From Lathyrus oleraceus (lineage: Eukaryota; Streptophyta; Magnoliopsida; Fabales; Fabaceae), in contig NC_066581.1 in assembly GCF_024323335.1 (NCBI RefSeq), positions 436,492,238-436,556,237 on the forward strand: 64,000 nt of DNA, given 5' to 3'. Below, piece by piece: positions 12,309 through 24,109 of this stretch (its first letter is position 1; each line of letters opens with the position of its first letter). The notes below the pieces were generated by a model, which saw only the letters and a program-made list of their open reading frames with translations, did no database searches and was not told the origin of the DNA. The translations under genes and the position numbers were made by a program.

Positions 12309-15300
12309 ATGTCGTCGCCGGACATTGTGTCAATTTTGGAGAACTCCAAGGAACTCGATCGGTTAAGGAAAGATCAGGAGGATGTTCTGTCGGAGATCAA
12401 CAAGCTTCACAAGAAGCTTCAAACCAGTTTGTTACTCTCTCTTATTAAGCTTCTTTTGAATTAATGCTGCATATTCATCAATTTTGTGCTTTTTATAAAT
12501 GATGATTCATTGTAATGAAGTTGCGTAATTAGTTACTGATTAAGTTGAATTTTGTTTTTAATATTCTTTCTGGACCGTGTTTGATGATTTATTTTGGGAA
12601 ATAATTTTTAAATGATGCTTGGGTGGTGAATTTTAAGTAACCTGACTTTCAGTTTTTAAATTTCCCAATCATTGCTTCATACGTTAAAAATAATAATCAA
12701 ACAAATAATTTGGTGTTCCTGACTCTACTTATTTAGAGTTTGTTTGAGAGTTCTTTTTTTTTTTTTAGATTTCTGAAGGGGAAAGTTTTGGAGGGTTGTG
12801 TCTATATCTCGAAATGCTTTTGATATTTTTAAAACATTTAAAAAATAATATACTACATTAGTATTGTTTTTTAAATGTTTTAAAAATATCAAATACATTT
12901 CAAGATATAGACGCAGTCTTCCAAAGTCTTATGCTGTTTTGTTGCTAGCTGGTTAGTTATAGGCGCACACACACCTATGATGTTCAAATTCAAAATGGAA
13001 ATGTGTTATACTCATGAGTCATGAATTTTTGAACAAGTTTTTCAATTGTGACTGCATCAAAATCTTTGATATTGTGGAAAATCATGGTCAAATATGCGTT
13101 TTGGTTGTGGATGCATCAAAGATCATGATGTTGCAGCCAGAATTGTGGTTGAGGAGCGTTTTTTTAAAAGCTGTTTGTGAAAAGTGTATAGCTTTAATCA
13201 AGGATTAGAGTTGTACAATTATGAATTTTCCTTGTTTTTGTTGGTATGTGTGGATGTAACAGGACGAAAATATGCTTTATCATTTTATTTTATTTTACAG
13301 TTGAGGAAGGTTACTTAACAGAAATATAACTCAAATATAACAAAAATATGCGACATCGTGAAATAATGAAGAGATATACACAAAAGGAAAGCATGTTGCT
13401 GCTGAAAGGCAATGTTTTCATCTTCTATATTTCTTCAATATTTTTTCTTGTATTTAGTGTTTGCGAGCTTCCTCGAAAGGGTAATTCATCAAATAGCCAA
13501 CTTGTGATGGAAACCAAATGTTTATTTCGTCCACTTCGATAACAGATTTTTGGAAAACTGTTGAAATCATGAAACTTACAAATGCTTTCTGTGATTTTAG
13601 GAATTGAGGAAAATCATGCACTGAATGTTATTACTTAAAATTAAGCACCCCTTGTTGCTTTTAGGCTTTGGCATATGATGTTAAAGATCCGAGTTTGTTT
13701 ATCATTGGAGCTCATTAGATAGGAGTTTCTCTACTTGTTTTGATGTTCTGGAAACACAATCAATATTCAGTTATTCTTATATATTAATTAATGTACTAAT
13801 GTCTTTGTAATCGTTGTTTATTTCTTTTCATTTTGGTGTAGCTCCTGAACTGGTTGAGAAGCCTGGAGATAACTCATTAGCAAAGCTGAAATTGTTGTAT
13901 ACTCAAGCAAAAGATCTTTCAGACGCGGAAGCAAAGTATGTCTATTCTCGAGCTCTGAAGCATGTAGTTTTATTTCCAACTTTTTTAAAAATCACCAAGA
14001 TACACGTATTAACTCTTCAAATTTTTGGCCGAGTCTAATTCATATCTACAAAATTGGCTTGTAAGATAAGAATTGTTTAGGCCATATCTTTAGTTGATGC
14101 GGAATCTTAAGATTAAGATTAAGTAACTCTTATATACTCTGTCCAGGCTAGGCATTTTACAGCATATATATATGATTCTGTGTTGTTTTTGGTTGCCAGT
14201 CTTTCCACGATGTTGATAAGCCAACTCGATACCTTGCTTCCTCCGGGACCGCAAGGACAACCACGGAGGAGATTAGGTTTGTGTCAAATTTATCTTTCAC
14301 TTGAAATACTATTGCTTAATATTGACTTAAGCTTTAAGAAATAGAATTTGTTGATATGATAAATAAATTAAACAGTTCCAAATCTTTTAGCATGTCATTC
14401 TCTTGATTTTCCTTCTTACTTCTATTGTATTATATTACCCTGAAAATATGGGCGTGCCATAATTTAACAATGTCGAAGAGCCAAAACATGTAGCCAAAAC
14501 ATTAGTTTGTTTTTTTCATTTCTAAGGAAAGTAGGAAGAAAATGGAAATGTGTTGTCTGACAATCTTTGTGACAAATGTATACTAAATTTTCATTGATTT
14601 CTTCAAGATTTTTCATTTTTCTGGTGGATACTGGTCAATATAGTTAACACCTGTTTTGCCATTTTGGTTGGTTGTGCATAGCAAAGCTATATGAAGTAAA
14701 TAAAGCGGGAAAAGGGAGAGCATGTTAATGTGTATTTTAGAATCAAACTCAAAATTGTACATTAATTAAAATGGTTATTAAATTTGGTTCAAGTATTGAA
14801 TCAAGAGAATTTTTTATTTGTTAAGCAGAAACTGTATTGAATTTAAAGATTCAGAGAAAGATTACAAATAATTTAGAAATATATCATCTTATAATGCACA
14901 ATGATCAATATAAATTATGATAAGTATGAATTAGGAATGACAAAACAACACAACCATAAATCTCAAGAAGTAAAAACTATAAAGGCAAATTTTTTGCTAG
15001 AGTATCTAGGCCATTTCTCTAATCGGTGTAGGAGTCTATACACTCCCGCTCACACTTAGTGGACTGATGTGGGTGGAGTAACATGGATCTCAACAGTCAA
15101 CACCACACCCCTTCACACCCATGATTCGATATCTGGAGCATGGGCAAATGCGGGTGGAATAACAAATATTTTGTCCTAATCACGGATCTAGGATAGTTCC
15201 TAATACCATCATAAGTTGATCACTTCCCTAGTCAAATAAAAAGTATAGAGGGAAAATTATTTAAAGATATAAAAATCATATTGATATTGATGGGAGGACA

Positions 15301-18300
15301 TTACAAAAAACGATACACCGTTTATAACTTATAATATTACTGGATTTCTAGTTACAATTAAAAAAGTAAATAAATAATGAAATATAAGGAATTATTGAAA
15401 CCAATCCTTAAGAAAAATTTATGATACACCAAATTCGATTAAGATACAATCAATATATTATGATGAAAGTATCACTTGATTTAGAGCCATTAGCAATTCA
15501 TCATGCTATACAAAATTCTAGTTTGCCCGATCTTCTTAAAATGTGTAATTTGAATTGCCAATCATTCATGTCTAATGATGTTAATTTATAGTTTTTTCTT
15601 TCTATCACATCACTTCCTATATGGCGGAAATGCTGATTAATAACAAATTCTGATTAGTAACAAATTAGAATAAAATTCTTGGAATATCTACAAACCTTAT
15701 GCTTTGGAAATGCTTATTAGTAAAAAAAAAAATATTGGTAGACTAAGCACTTGTGCATCGTGTTATCACTGTATCATAATGACGTTTTGCAGCAATTCAG
15801 TCATATATCATTAGATAAAAATCAAAATACAGGTGGAAATGTTTATGAAATACTTTTGATGTGGGTAATAAATTTATTGAACTAAATGCTGTCACAGTTT
15901 TGTTAATGTTGAATTTTGCATGTAAATTGCATTAACATTACTCCAGTACCAATTAGATGTCAGTTTAATGCACTGTGTCTAGCTAACAGTTCTTCTGTTA
16001 CAGAAGGCAATGAGCAGAAAAGGAAACGAGTGAAGACTGAGTCAGACATTTCAAGGTTAACTCCGAGTATGAGAAATCAACTTGAGGCTTGTGCCAGTCT
16101 TAAGGGTGAACAGGTATATTTTTCCCTTGAAGTTTGATTAATATAAACCAGTAAATATTCAATGCTCTGTTTCTCCTTATGAATAAAGTTTATTTTTCTT
16201 ATAGTATATTGCATGTGTGCATAGTACATTGCTTTGCTTCTGTTAAGCTTGTGTGTCTTAAATTGCTTCTGTTAAGTTAATTTGAGCTTACAGAGTAATT
16301 AGATATTCTGCTGTAGTTTGTTTACTAAACTGTTAGGTTGTTAGTGCAATTTTGTTATAGATTTGTGTTCTATATTCTCAAGGCTCTGCATAAATCAAAA
16401 AATGAACAGAGATGACTCACTTCTGACAGTATTTTCTTTCTCTATGTGTTATTAATTTTCTCTTTCTCGGGAAACTCCTTTCTATTCTTACAGAAGCCTC
16501 CAGAGTTCTATTTCATTAGGTTAATATGTTTTGGCTTCTCACTTTTCAGGTGGCAGCTAGGGTCACACCACGTAATGCTGATAAGGATGAATGGTTTGTT
16601 GTAAAAGTGATACATTTTGATAAGGAATTAAAGGAGTAAGTATACATTCTGTACATAATGTAATATATTAATGTGCAATATTTTATACAATGAGAGGTGT
16701 ACAGGTAGGTGGAAGAACAACAAAAAGAGTATAAGGGGATGTTTGGAAGGGGGATTTTGTAGAGCAGGGGAGGGCTTGTTTTCTTTTATATATTTAAATT
16801 TAGCAAACTATAAAAAGTTTCTAAAAATGGATTAAGTGTGATTGAACTGTCATATGATCATGTATCATGAAATTCTTTTTTTAAAAAATTCCAAATATAT
16901 AGTAAAATATAGACTTGGCCCTCCAAAACACTCCTTTCAAAATCCTCTTAAACGCCCCTCTTAAATAGACCCTAAGGGTCTGTTTGGGAATTGGTTTTTG
17001 GAGGGTTTTAATGTGAAAGGTTTTGGAGGGTTTGGAAGAACAACAAAAAGAGTATATGGGGATGTTTGGAAGGGGGATTTTGTAGAGCAACAAAAAGAGT
17101 ATAAGGGGATGTTTGGAAGGGGGATTTTGTAGAGCAGGGGAGGGCTTGTTTTCTTTTATATATTTAAATTTAGCAAACTATAAAAAGTTTCTAAAAATGG
17201 ATTAAGTGTGATTGAACTGTCATATGATCATGTATCATGAAATTCTTTTTTTTAAAAATTCCAAATATATAGTAAAATATAGACTTGGCCCTCCAAAACA
17301 CTCCTTTCAAAATCCTCTTAAACGCCCCTCTTAAATAGACCCTAAGGGTCTGTTTGGGAATTGGTTTTTGGAGGGTTTTAATGTGAAAGGTTTTGGAGGG
17401 TTGCGTCTATATTTTGATGTGTTTGATATTGTTAAGAAATATGGTTGGGCCTAACTCAGCCCTACAAAACCGGACTCTTAACAGATATTTTAAAAAAGTT
17501 TAAAAAACACTATGCATTTATATGCTAATGTATTATTATTTTTAAAAAATATCAAACACATTTCAAAATATAACGCAACCCTCCAAAGCCTTCCCCTCTA
17601 AAACCTTGCCAAAACCAACTCCCAAACAGACCGTAAGCTTTATTTTGAAAGTTGGAGGGGAGGGCTTTGAAAAAGAGAAGGATGGAGTAAAAACAATTGA
17701 GGGATTTAGGTGGAGAGCTTTAGTTTCCCCATCTCCTCCAAACTCGCAAATAGAGCTTTAGTTTCCAAACGATTAGTTGTTCTGGGTGTAACTAGTGCTA
17801 ATATTTGGAAAGGTCAGTGCATCACATACCAATTGATGACTTGAAGTTATTAGGCATAATAACACGGAGTAGCATACTATGAAACAAGTCTACATATGGT
17901 GCGGATGACATTCCCCTCTTAGAATTTAGCCAGGCCTAATTCAAACCCTTATAACTAGCTCCAAAGTGGGAGCTGTGAGTAATGGCAGATGAATGATTTT
18001 ATTTTACATCTCTAATAGGTTTCTATATGAACCCTTTAGGCTTGAAGGGTGAACAGTACGTAAATTCATTTTGATGAAATTCAAATTATTATTATAAAGA
18101 TGGGGATGCCAAGAACTGAAATTTGGATAACTTGGTTTTAGAGGCTTCATACCATTTCATGAACCAACTATCTCAAAAAGCTTAAGTTATTATGTAAAGA
18201 CTCTTGCAACCACTGATACCATGTGGCAAATGTACTCCTTATAAAGAAATACTTGGGCTCTGATACCATTTATGGTAAAAGTAATATTAATAAAGATTTG

Positions 18301-20268
18301 GTTAATCCGTCATCCCTTTTAAGTTTGGTTACGGTTATGCTGCAAATCATCATATTGAGGTAAAATGTGGCTGCAATTGCGGTTGTGATGTGTCGTGGGG
18401 ACCTCTAAAGCTAGTATATTGCTGACCGCAATTTAAAACAAATTGAGCTGGCTTTTGGGTTTGAAATACGCTAACATATTCTAAATTCTAACAAGGACAA
18501 TCATAAACCTCTCCTTAGAATCAATATGCTCGGGCCACTAACTAAATGAGTTTATTATTTGACCAACTTTAAGCTGTTTGAATTGCTCAGATTTGTTTAT
18601 ACAAGTATAAGTTGCCGTTGCTTGGGTATAATTTGTAATTATTGATGAAAAAAATATTACCTATTTGGACACAAACCTTCTACAGTCTTCCTTTTCAATA
18701 CTCTTTTAATTCATTGTTAAATAATTTTTTAGATTTGAAGTACTTGATGAGGAACCCGGTGATGATGAAGATAGCAGTGGCCAAAGGTAAAAAAGGCTAT
18801 TTCAAAATTTGTTTTGTTTAATTGTGTACAATGATCATATTGTCAGGTTGTCTTGCTTCATTTTCTGCTTAAATTTTGCATGGATATATTTTAGTATGTG
18901 GAGTCAGGTATATCATATTAATCAAACGACACTCAACTTTCTATTATAAATCATGTTTAAAAACAGGCCATTTAAATTCAATTTTTTAACAATTTGGTCT
19001 ATAGTTTTCTTTAGTTTTTCCTCTACCTTGATGCACTATCCTCCATTATGATTTACCCTATTTATTGGTGTTCATCTACATGTCTTTTCCATACATGCCA
19101 AAACCACAAAAGGGAAGATCTACCATCTTTTCAATTGTAGATGTTTCCCTAACTTTCTCTCTTAATACTTTTATTTCTTAACCCTATCATGTCTTGTGTA
19201 TCCACCAATTTAGATATTTTAATTTCTACATTATAGAGATTACTTTCTTTGACTCTGTTGAATGAGAGAAAAACTAGAGGCATGACATAGTGAAATCGTG
19301 TGTCTAAATGACCTCTCTGAAAAATATATTTATAGACTTTGAAATCATGAATATAAAATAACGTCAATTACATAATAACCACAATATCAAATCGACAGAA
19401 TATATTCTCCCCGTAAACAGAATATACTATTTTAAGCAAATATCATCAGACTTTATGCTAGTTAGCATCCAAATTCATACAACATTGCAGATCTTATAGT
19501 TGTGCGGCAAAAGTTTCCCTTCTTTAAACTCGAGTAGTTCTTTCCAATCACAAATTACTGCTGAAATATTAATTTATTTCATCCACCCTATTTGGATTAT
19601 ATGGTTGAAAACACCTTCAATACATTAGTTGAGAAATTTGTGAAATATCATTATGTCATTTGAATGGCTTGTGCTTATTTAATTTGTTCTTTCTGTTGCG
19701 TTCAGGCAATACAAGCTTCCCATGGGAAATATCATTCCTTTCCCCAAGAGCAATGATCCTTCAAGTGCTCAAGATTTTCCTCCCGGAAAACATGTTTTGG
19801 CAGTCTATCCAGGAACTACTGCACTTTATAAAGCAACAGTTGTTCATGGCCATCGCAGGGTAATAAATCTCTCTTTACTTTAATAGAGCATGATCACTTC
19901 TTGATTTTTCCTTGCTTCTAAGAAATTTAATTACTATTAATCCATGCTACTCTTAACTTTGATGACTCTAACATCATATTAACCAATTTTTGTATTGTGC
20001 ATGTTCTGCGATAATCTCCATCATATCACTAATGTGCAGCGGAAGACAGATGAGTAAGTATAATTCCTTAAGAATTGATGGATCTTTTTTCATAGAAGCC
20101 GAACTTATATGAAAAGAAAGTAGATAACTATCTTATGATTGTTTACTCTCTGGTGATCGGAACAGTTATGTGTTGGAGTTTGATGATGACGAAGAAGACG
20201 GGTCTCTGCCACAAAGGACAGTGCCATTCCACAAAGTGGTTCCTCTACCAGAAGGACATCGTCAATAA
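12309..20268 (+). CDS. SGF29: SAGA-associated factor 29 (tandem-Tudor histone reader), nine exons
   Basis: Spliced from 12309-12426, 13842-13935, 14200-14276, 16004-16113, 16550-16635, 18733-18786, 19706-19859, 20040-20053 and 20166-20268. All introns are GT-AG and phases agree, giving 269 residues, as expected for plant SGF29. Residues 1-40 are a charged helical region starting MSSPDIVSILENSKELDRLR, likely coiled coil. A basic stretch (QKRKRVK) lies near 101. The C-terminal SGF29 domain (about 134-265) forms two Tudor folds. The acidic D144/D146 and aromatic Y214, Y221 and F241 match the known pocket for the H3 N-terminus and trimethyl-lysine 4. In yeast, animals and Arabidopsis this protein links the Gcn5 acetylation module of SAGA to H3K4me2/3 in the nucleus. 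The start is the first ATG in good context and gives the conserved N-terminus. Introns 1, 3 and 5 are long; introns 1 and 5 carry MITEs. Confidence 0.95.
12735..12945. mobile_element. Degenerate Tourist-like MITE in SGF29 intron 1
   Basis: Arms 12787-12850 and 12862-12926 are near-perfect inverted repeats: GGAGGGTTGTGTCTATATCT on the left against the complement of AGATATAGACGCAGTCTTCC on the right. The arm sequence is clearly related to the MITE at 17346-17633 in intron 5. The outer ends (GAGTTTGTTTGAGAG on the left) have decayed, so borders are approximate. Confidence 0.65.
14277..16003 (+). other. SGF29 intron 3, 1.7 kb, no gene seen
   Basis: AT-rich intron without convincing ORFs. The part from about 14815 to 15250 has a more complex composition, with phrases such as 'CACTCCCGCTCACACTTAGT'. 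It may be the remnant of an inserted element, but I found no terminal repeats or target duplication. Confidence 0.5.
16735..16972. mobile_element. Tourist-like MITE (type a, copy 1) in SGF29 intron 5
   Basis: 238 bp, starting GGGGATGTTTGG and ending AAATAGACCC, with TAA on both sides (16732-16734 and 16973-16975). A 3-bp TAA target and ends related to GGGTCTGTTTGG are typical of PIF/Harbinger-derived Tourist MITEs. It is directly followed by a left arm only of the type-b MITE (16976-17033), cut off by the duplication that made copy 2. Confidence 0.6.
17105..17342. mobile_element. Tourist-like MITE (type a, copy 2) in SGF29 intron 5
   Basis: A near-identical 238-bp copy of 16735-16972, displaced by exactly 370 bp and flanked by TAA at 17102-17104 and 17343-17345. 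The near identity extends through the flanking type-b left arm, so this is a local tandem duplication and not a second transposition. Confidence 0.6.
17346..17633. mobile_element. Tourist-like MITE (type b) in SGF29 intron 5
   Basis: 288 bp with inverted arms of about 85 bp. The left arm starts GGGTCTGTTTGGGAATTGG; the right arm ends CCAACTCCCAAACAGACCG. TAA flanks both ends (17343-17345 and 17634-17636) and the left TAA is shared with the neighbouring type-a MITE. Such elements are moved by PIF/Harbinger transposases encoded elsewhere; none is in this window. Confidence 0.75.
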
Positions 20269-22117
20269 ATTACAAGTAATATTTAGCTGTGTATAGAATA
20301 GAAATAGCATACTGTATTGTTGTTGGCTGTGTAATATGTTCAATGTATGTCATTTGTTAAGTTAGTAGCACGAAGGACATTGCAGTCTAATTTTATGCAC
20401 GCACGAATCACATTAGTTTAGTTTAATATTGGGAATCACATTTTTGGTATTGTTCTTTTTTTTTATGGATAAAAGTCCAAGGTTTGTTTAGTGATAACCA
20501 ATGTTGTAATCTTTTCTCCAGTCTCCGGTATGAAAGTTATGCTGAAAAATTAGCCGTAACATTTTGGAAGTTTATTTGTTTTTCTTATTAATCTGATTGT
20601 TGTAATTGAAAACAGTTATTGGAAAACATATTTTAACAATGGTGTTGTCCTCGTAAAAAGACTTGAAGGGCAAGTCCCTTGAGTGAAGACTTGAAGAACG
20701 AGTCCCTCAAGCGAAATGTGTGATAATGGTGTTGTCTCAGGAAGGACAAGCAACCTGGAGCGTTGATGTTCTGCCACTTTAAGAGTAGGCGTAAGTCATT
20801 ATCGGGCTATAAGACGTAGATGTTTGGCTTTATAAATAGTTGGATCATCGTTTTCTCTCCCACTTTCTCCTATAATCATTTCTTGCACTATTTAAGAAAT
20901 TGCTCTCAATTTCATCCAAATCTTTGCATAAACTCACATAGGACATGTATTAAACCTTACCTCCCTTTCTCTTGTACCTTTCCTTTTTTTTTTATGAGAA
21001 TGACGATCATTAGGGAGTTATATGAAAACGACCATGTCATATAATCTAACAGCCACAATAAAATTTTAACGATGTAGAGGCATTGTGTAGAGAATGTGAA
21101 ATAACTATATGGGAAGGTTAATTACAAACTTGTAGAGTTATGAATGTTTGGCAGTTACGATTTTAGCCGTAATGATTATAGTAGTCATAATGATATTGAT
21201 CCTATTTTGCCTTATTCTTTCTCAAAACAAACAGGGTTATCAATGGCGGCCAGTACTTCAAAATGTGAAGGTATTGAAGATTTTGAAACCCTATATAAGA
21301 TTGAGGATACAATGGTCTCCTTTCGTATGGGTATAAATTTATCTAGTACGAGTCTTCTATTAAAGATGAGAGGTCTAACATGAAAACATCTTTTGACTCG
21401 GAGGAATATTTTTTCTATATGTACCTCTTTGTCGTTTATGACCTAGGGGTACTAATTTCTTTCATTGTGTTTGAATCTGAGGTCTTTAGGGTCATGAATG
21501 TCATCCCTCCCAGATATCAACGAATGAGATTTTATCAGGGAATTCGAGATCATTTGTAGGTACTTAGAGGTCACACCAAAAATGCATGTAAGGGTGGTTG
21601 GGTAACCTTAAACGCCCTTTCTAAGAGAGTTCTTTTAATCCCTCATTCCAATAACTACAATAATTGAAAAGACAAATTTGTGAGAGTGCAGAGGAAATCA
21701 CTGAGCACTAGTTTCAATTATACTGAACAGACAAACCAATGCAAATACATGACATATATCGTGAATTTTTGAGTTAGCCAGGAAGAGAGGCTGACGAGCT
21801 CTTGGAAGAGTCTTATGTCACGAGCGTGAGGAAAATGGTGGAGCACAACCAAAGTGATGATGGTGATGCTGAGATTGATAATTATTTGAGTAAATTTTAT
21901 GTGAAATTGAGTGTTGTGTCTTGTTGTGGTTATTTTTTCTCATCTTTATGTTTGTTCTTAAGAGGAAAATCCTTCACGCTAAGGAAAAATGTATAAAGAT
22001 GTGATAATTGTCAGCCGATTCCAAAAATGATCATGGCGGTATAATACTCCATGGGAAAAGGAAGGCGGAAAAATAAGGGAACATAGTATTTGACAAACTT
22101 TTCTAAAATGTCAAACC

Positions 22118-22313
22118 TGGGGTTGAAGCAACATCATCTCCGATCCGTGTTGAAAAACATAAAGTCCTCAAAAAGAGAGATACCATAAAGTTGGATGTTT
22201 TGGATTTCGTAGATCTGGGGTTGAAGCAACATCATCTCCGATCCGAGTTGAAAAACATAAAGTCCTTAAAAAGAGAGATACCATAAAGTTGGATGTTTTG
22301 GATTTCCTAGATC
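22118..22313 (+). repeat. Two tandem copies of a 98-bp unit
   Basis: The text beginning CTGGGGTTGAAGCAACATCA at 22118 returns at 22216 with only a few changes over the whole unit. Both copies run through ATAAAGTTGGATGTTTTGG. It is a simple local duplication in non-coding DNA; no function is evident. Confidence 0.9.
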
Positions 22314-23200
22314 TTTGAGGGAATGACATCAGAAGGAAACATTCTCACGACTTCTAAGGTGGTGCGTTCCCTCTAGAATGAGGGTTTTGATGTAATGAGC
22401 TTTGCGCGGGATCACATTGACTACCCATATACACTTCCATAATGATCATAAAATGGCGACTTAGTTAGGGGATATGTGGAACGAGTGGTGTTTATGATGG
22501 AACACGTGGTGTTTAACCTTTATAAGCAATCAAACATGTGTTGCAGATCACAAAACCAGGTTGGACACCATGAAGGAGCCACTCATTCAGACCTAAACAT
22601 TGATGAAGTGTATTATGGAATAACGCGACCCACAAATCTCTTTGGACGGATCGGAGGTCGAAGATGCGAATGATATCTCCTTGGTGTACGAGTTCTAGAG
22701 TTTTTCTCATATTTCGTGTGTTGCGTCCATCTAAAGAATGCTTTGAGCTATCTCTATCTCAATGGAGTTTGTCATCCATGCCATACCCATTGTATTACAT
22801 CAACCCCATGCAATAAATAAACAGTTTAAGTTTTCTAGGTGAATTAGGATTCCTTCAAGAAATCCTAGTTTTTTCTTCAACCATAAGTGATAGTTAGAGT
22901 TGTTGAGAGAACGTGAGACAATGGTGACATGAGGATTTTCGCTTAGGTGCACGAAGTAGGGGTCGAGCATATCGATTTGATATTTTTGGGAGGGGTTTTC
23001 TTGATCTATTGTGCTGGTGATGTTTTCTTGATGATGAGTGTAACAGACTTATTAGAGGTGGAGCGTTTCGAGCGTTAATATTAGATTCTATGGCGCCACC
23101 ATAATGATGGCCATCGCCAATGAAGACAAAATGAGAAAAAGGGAATTACGAGTCTTGCGAAGAGAGCGAGAAAGAAAGGGAAAAATGAAAAGATTAGGTG

Positions 23201-23597
23201 TATGTTTAGTTTTGCGGTGAAAATAATTGATTATGAGTGAATTGATTTTGTAAAATTGATTTTTTTTGTTAAAAATGAGTTGGATGTAAAATGATTTATG
23301 TTTGAATATATTTATTTAAAAGTGAGCTGAATAATAAATTTCAATGTAAAAATCATGTTTAAACTCAAAAGTTACAAATTATAGTTTCAAGTAGAATCAA
23401 TTCTAAAGGAAGAAACAATTATGTGGTGGATAAAGGATAAAAGTTAAATGAAAAAAATATCAAAGTAATGTCTCAACTTATTTTATTTAATGAGCTACTC
23501 TAAGTTGAAGGAACCCTATCTATTTATGTTTGATTATATTTATTTATTTTAATTAATTTTGAAAACAATCAATTCTATCTAAGAGCAACCAAACATT
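23201..23597. mobile_element. Possible MITE with weak terminal inverted repeats
   Basis: It starts TATGTTTAGTT and ends AACCAAACAT, which pair as short inverted ends. Inside, AATTGATTATGAGTGAATTG near the left end has a loose complement (CAATCAATTCTATCT) near the right end. The body is AT-rich and non-coding. No target duplication is certain, hence the low confidence. Confidence 0.35.
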
Positions 23598-24109
23598 TCA
23601 AAATCAATAGGCTTCCTATATGTTTCTAAGTGAAAATCCAATGTAGTTGTTGGATACATATATGGCTATCCTTCAAAATGACAGTATACAAATTGCACTA
23701 AGATTTTGATTATTAATGAAATTGCAAAGTAAAAAAAATCAGCAACAAATTTATTTGATTAACCCATGATATAAAAATTCTAGAACAAGTGGCTAATTAA
23801 GTAGCTTATGATGAGTTCAGATAATCAAGGCCAAGGATAAATTTTCAATTTTCAAATTGTTTGTTTCAATCACACATTTAAAAACATCAATTAGAAGGTG
23901 ACTTTTATTTACTGGAGAATAAATCTCGTATGTTTCATTATGATTTATTTTGACCTAGTGACTAACACATGTTTCACATACAATATTTTTACAGTAAAAC
24001 TACTAAACTGTGACGAGAGCCTCTTATAAATCTGCAAACAGAAATGTTTCTATTTTTATTTTATGAGCATAAAACAAAACCCTCAGAATGTCCACAACAT
24101 AAAATGGTT

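Larger units (their letters stand above)
20269..24109. other. Intergenic DNA between SGF29 and the GDSL gene, with decayed repeats
   Basis: The first few hundred bases are probably the SGF29 3' UTR. From about 20640 to 22740 the DNA looks transposon-derived: a TATA-like TTTATAAATAG lies at 20830 and broken reading frames follow. One plus-strand frame near 21400-21540 faintly resembles the plant 'putative gypsy-type transposon' domain, but I would not rely on it. From 22740 to 23200 I see nothing clear. No intact gene is supported in this interval. Confidence 0.5.

Noticed and set aside
18245..18262. GGGCTCTGATACCAT, the complement of a copia primer-binding site, in SGF29 intron 5
   Set aside because: No LTR end (TG...CA) or coding remnant could be defined next to it, so it remains an isolated match.
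22476..22710. Overlapping 65-codon frames on both strands
   Set aside because: No similarity to any family I know, and no splice or promoter context. Surrounding DNA looks like decayed transposon.
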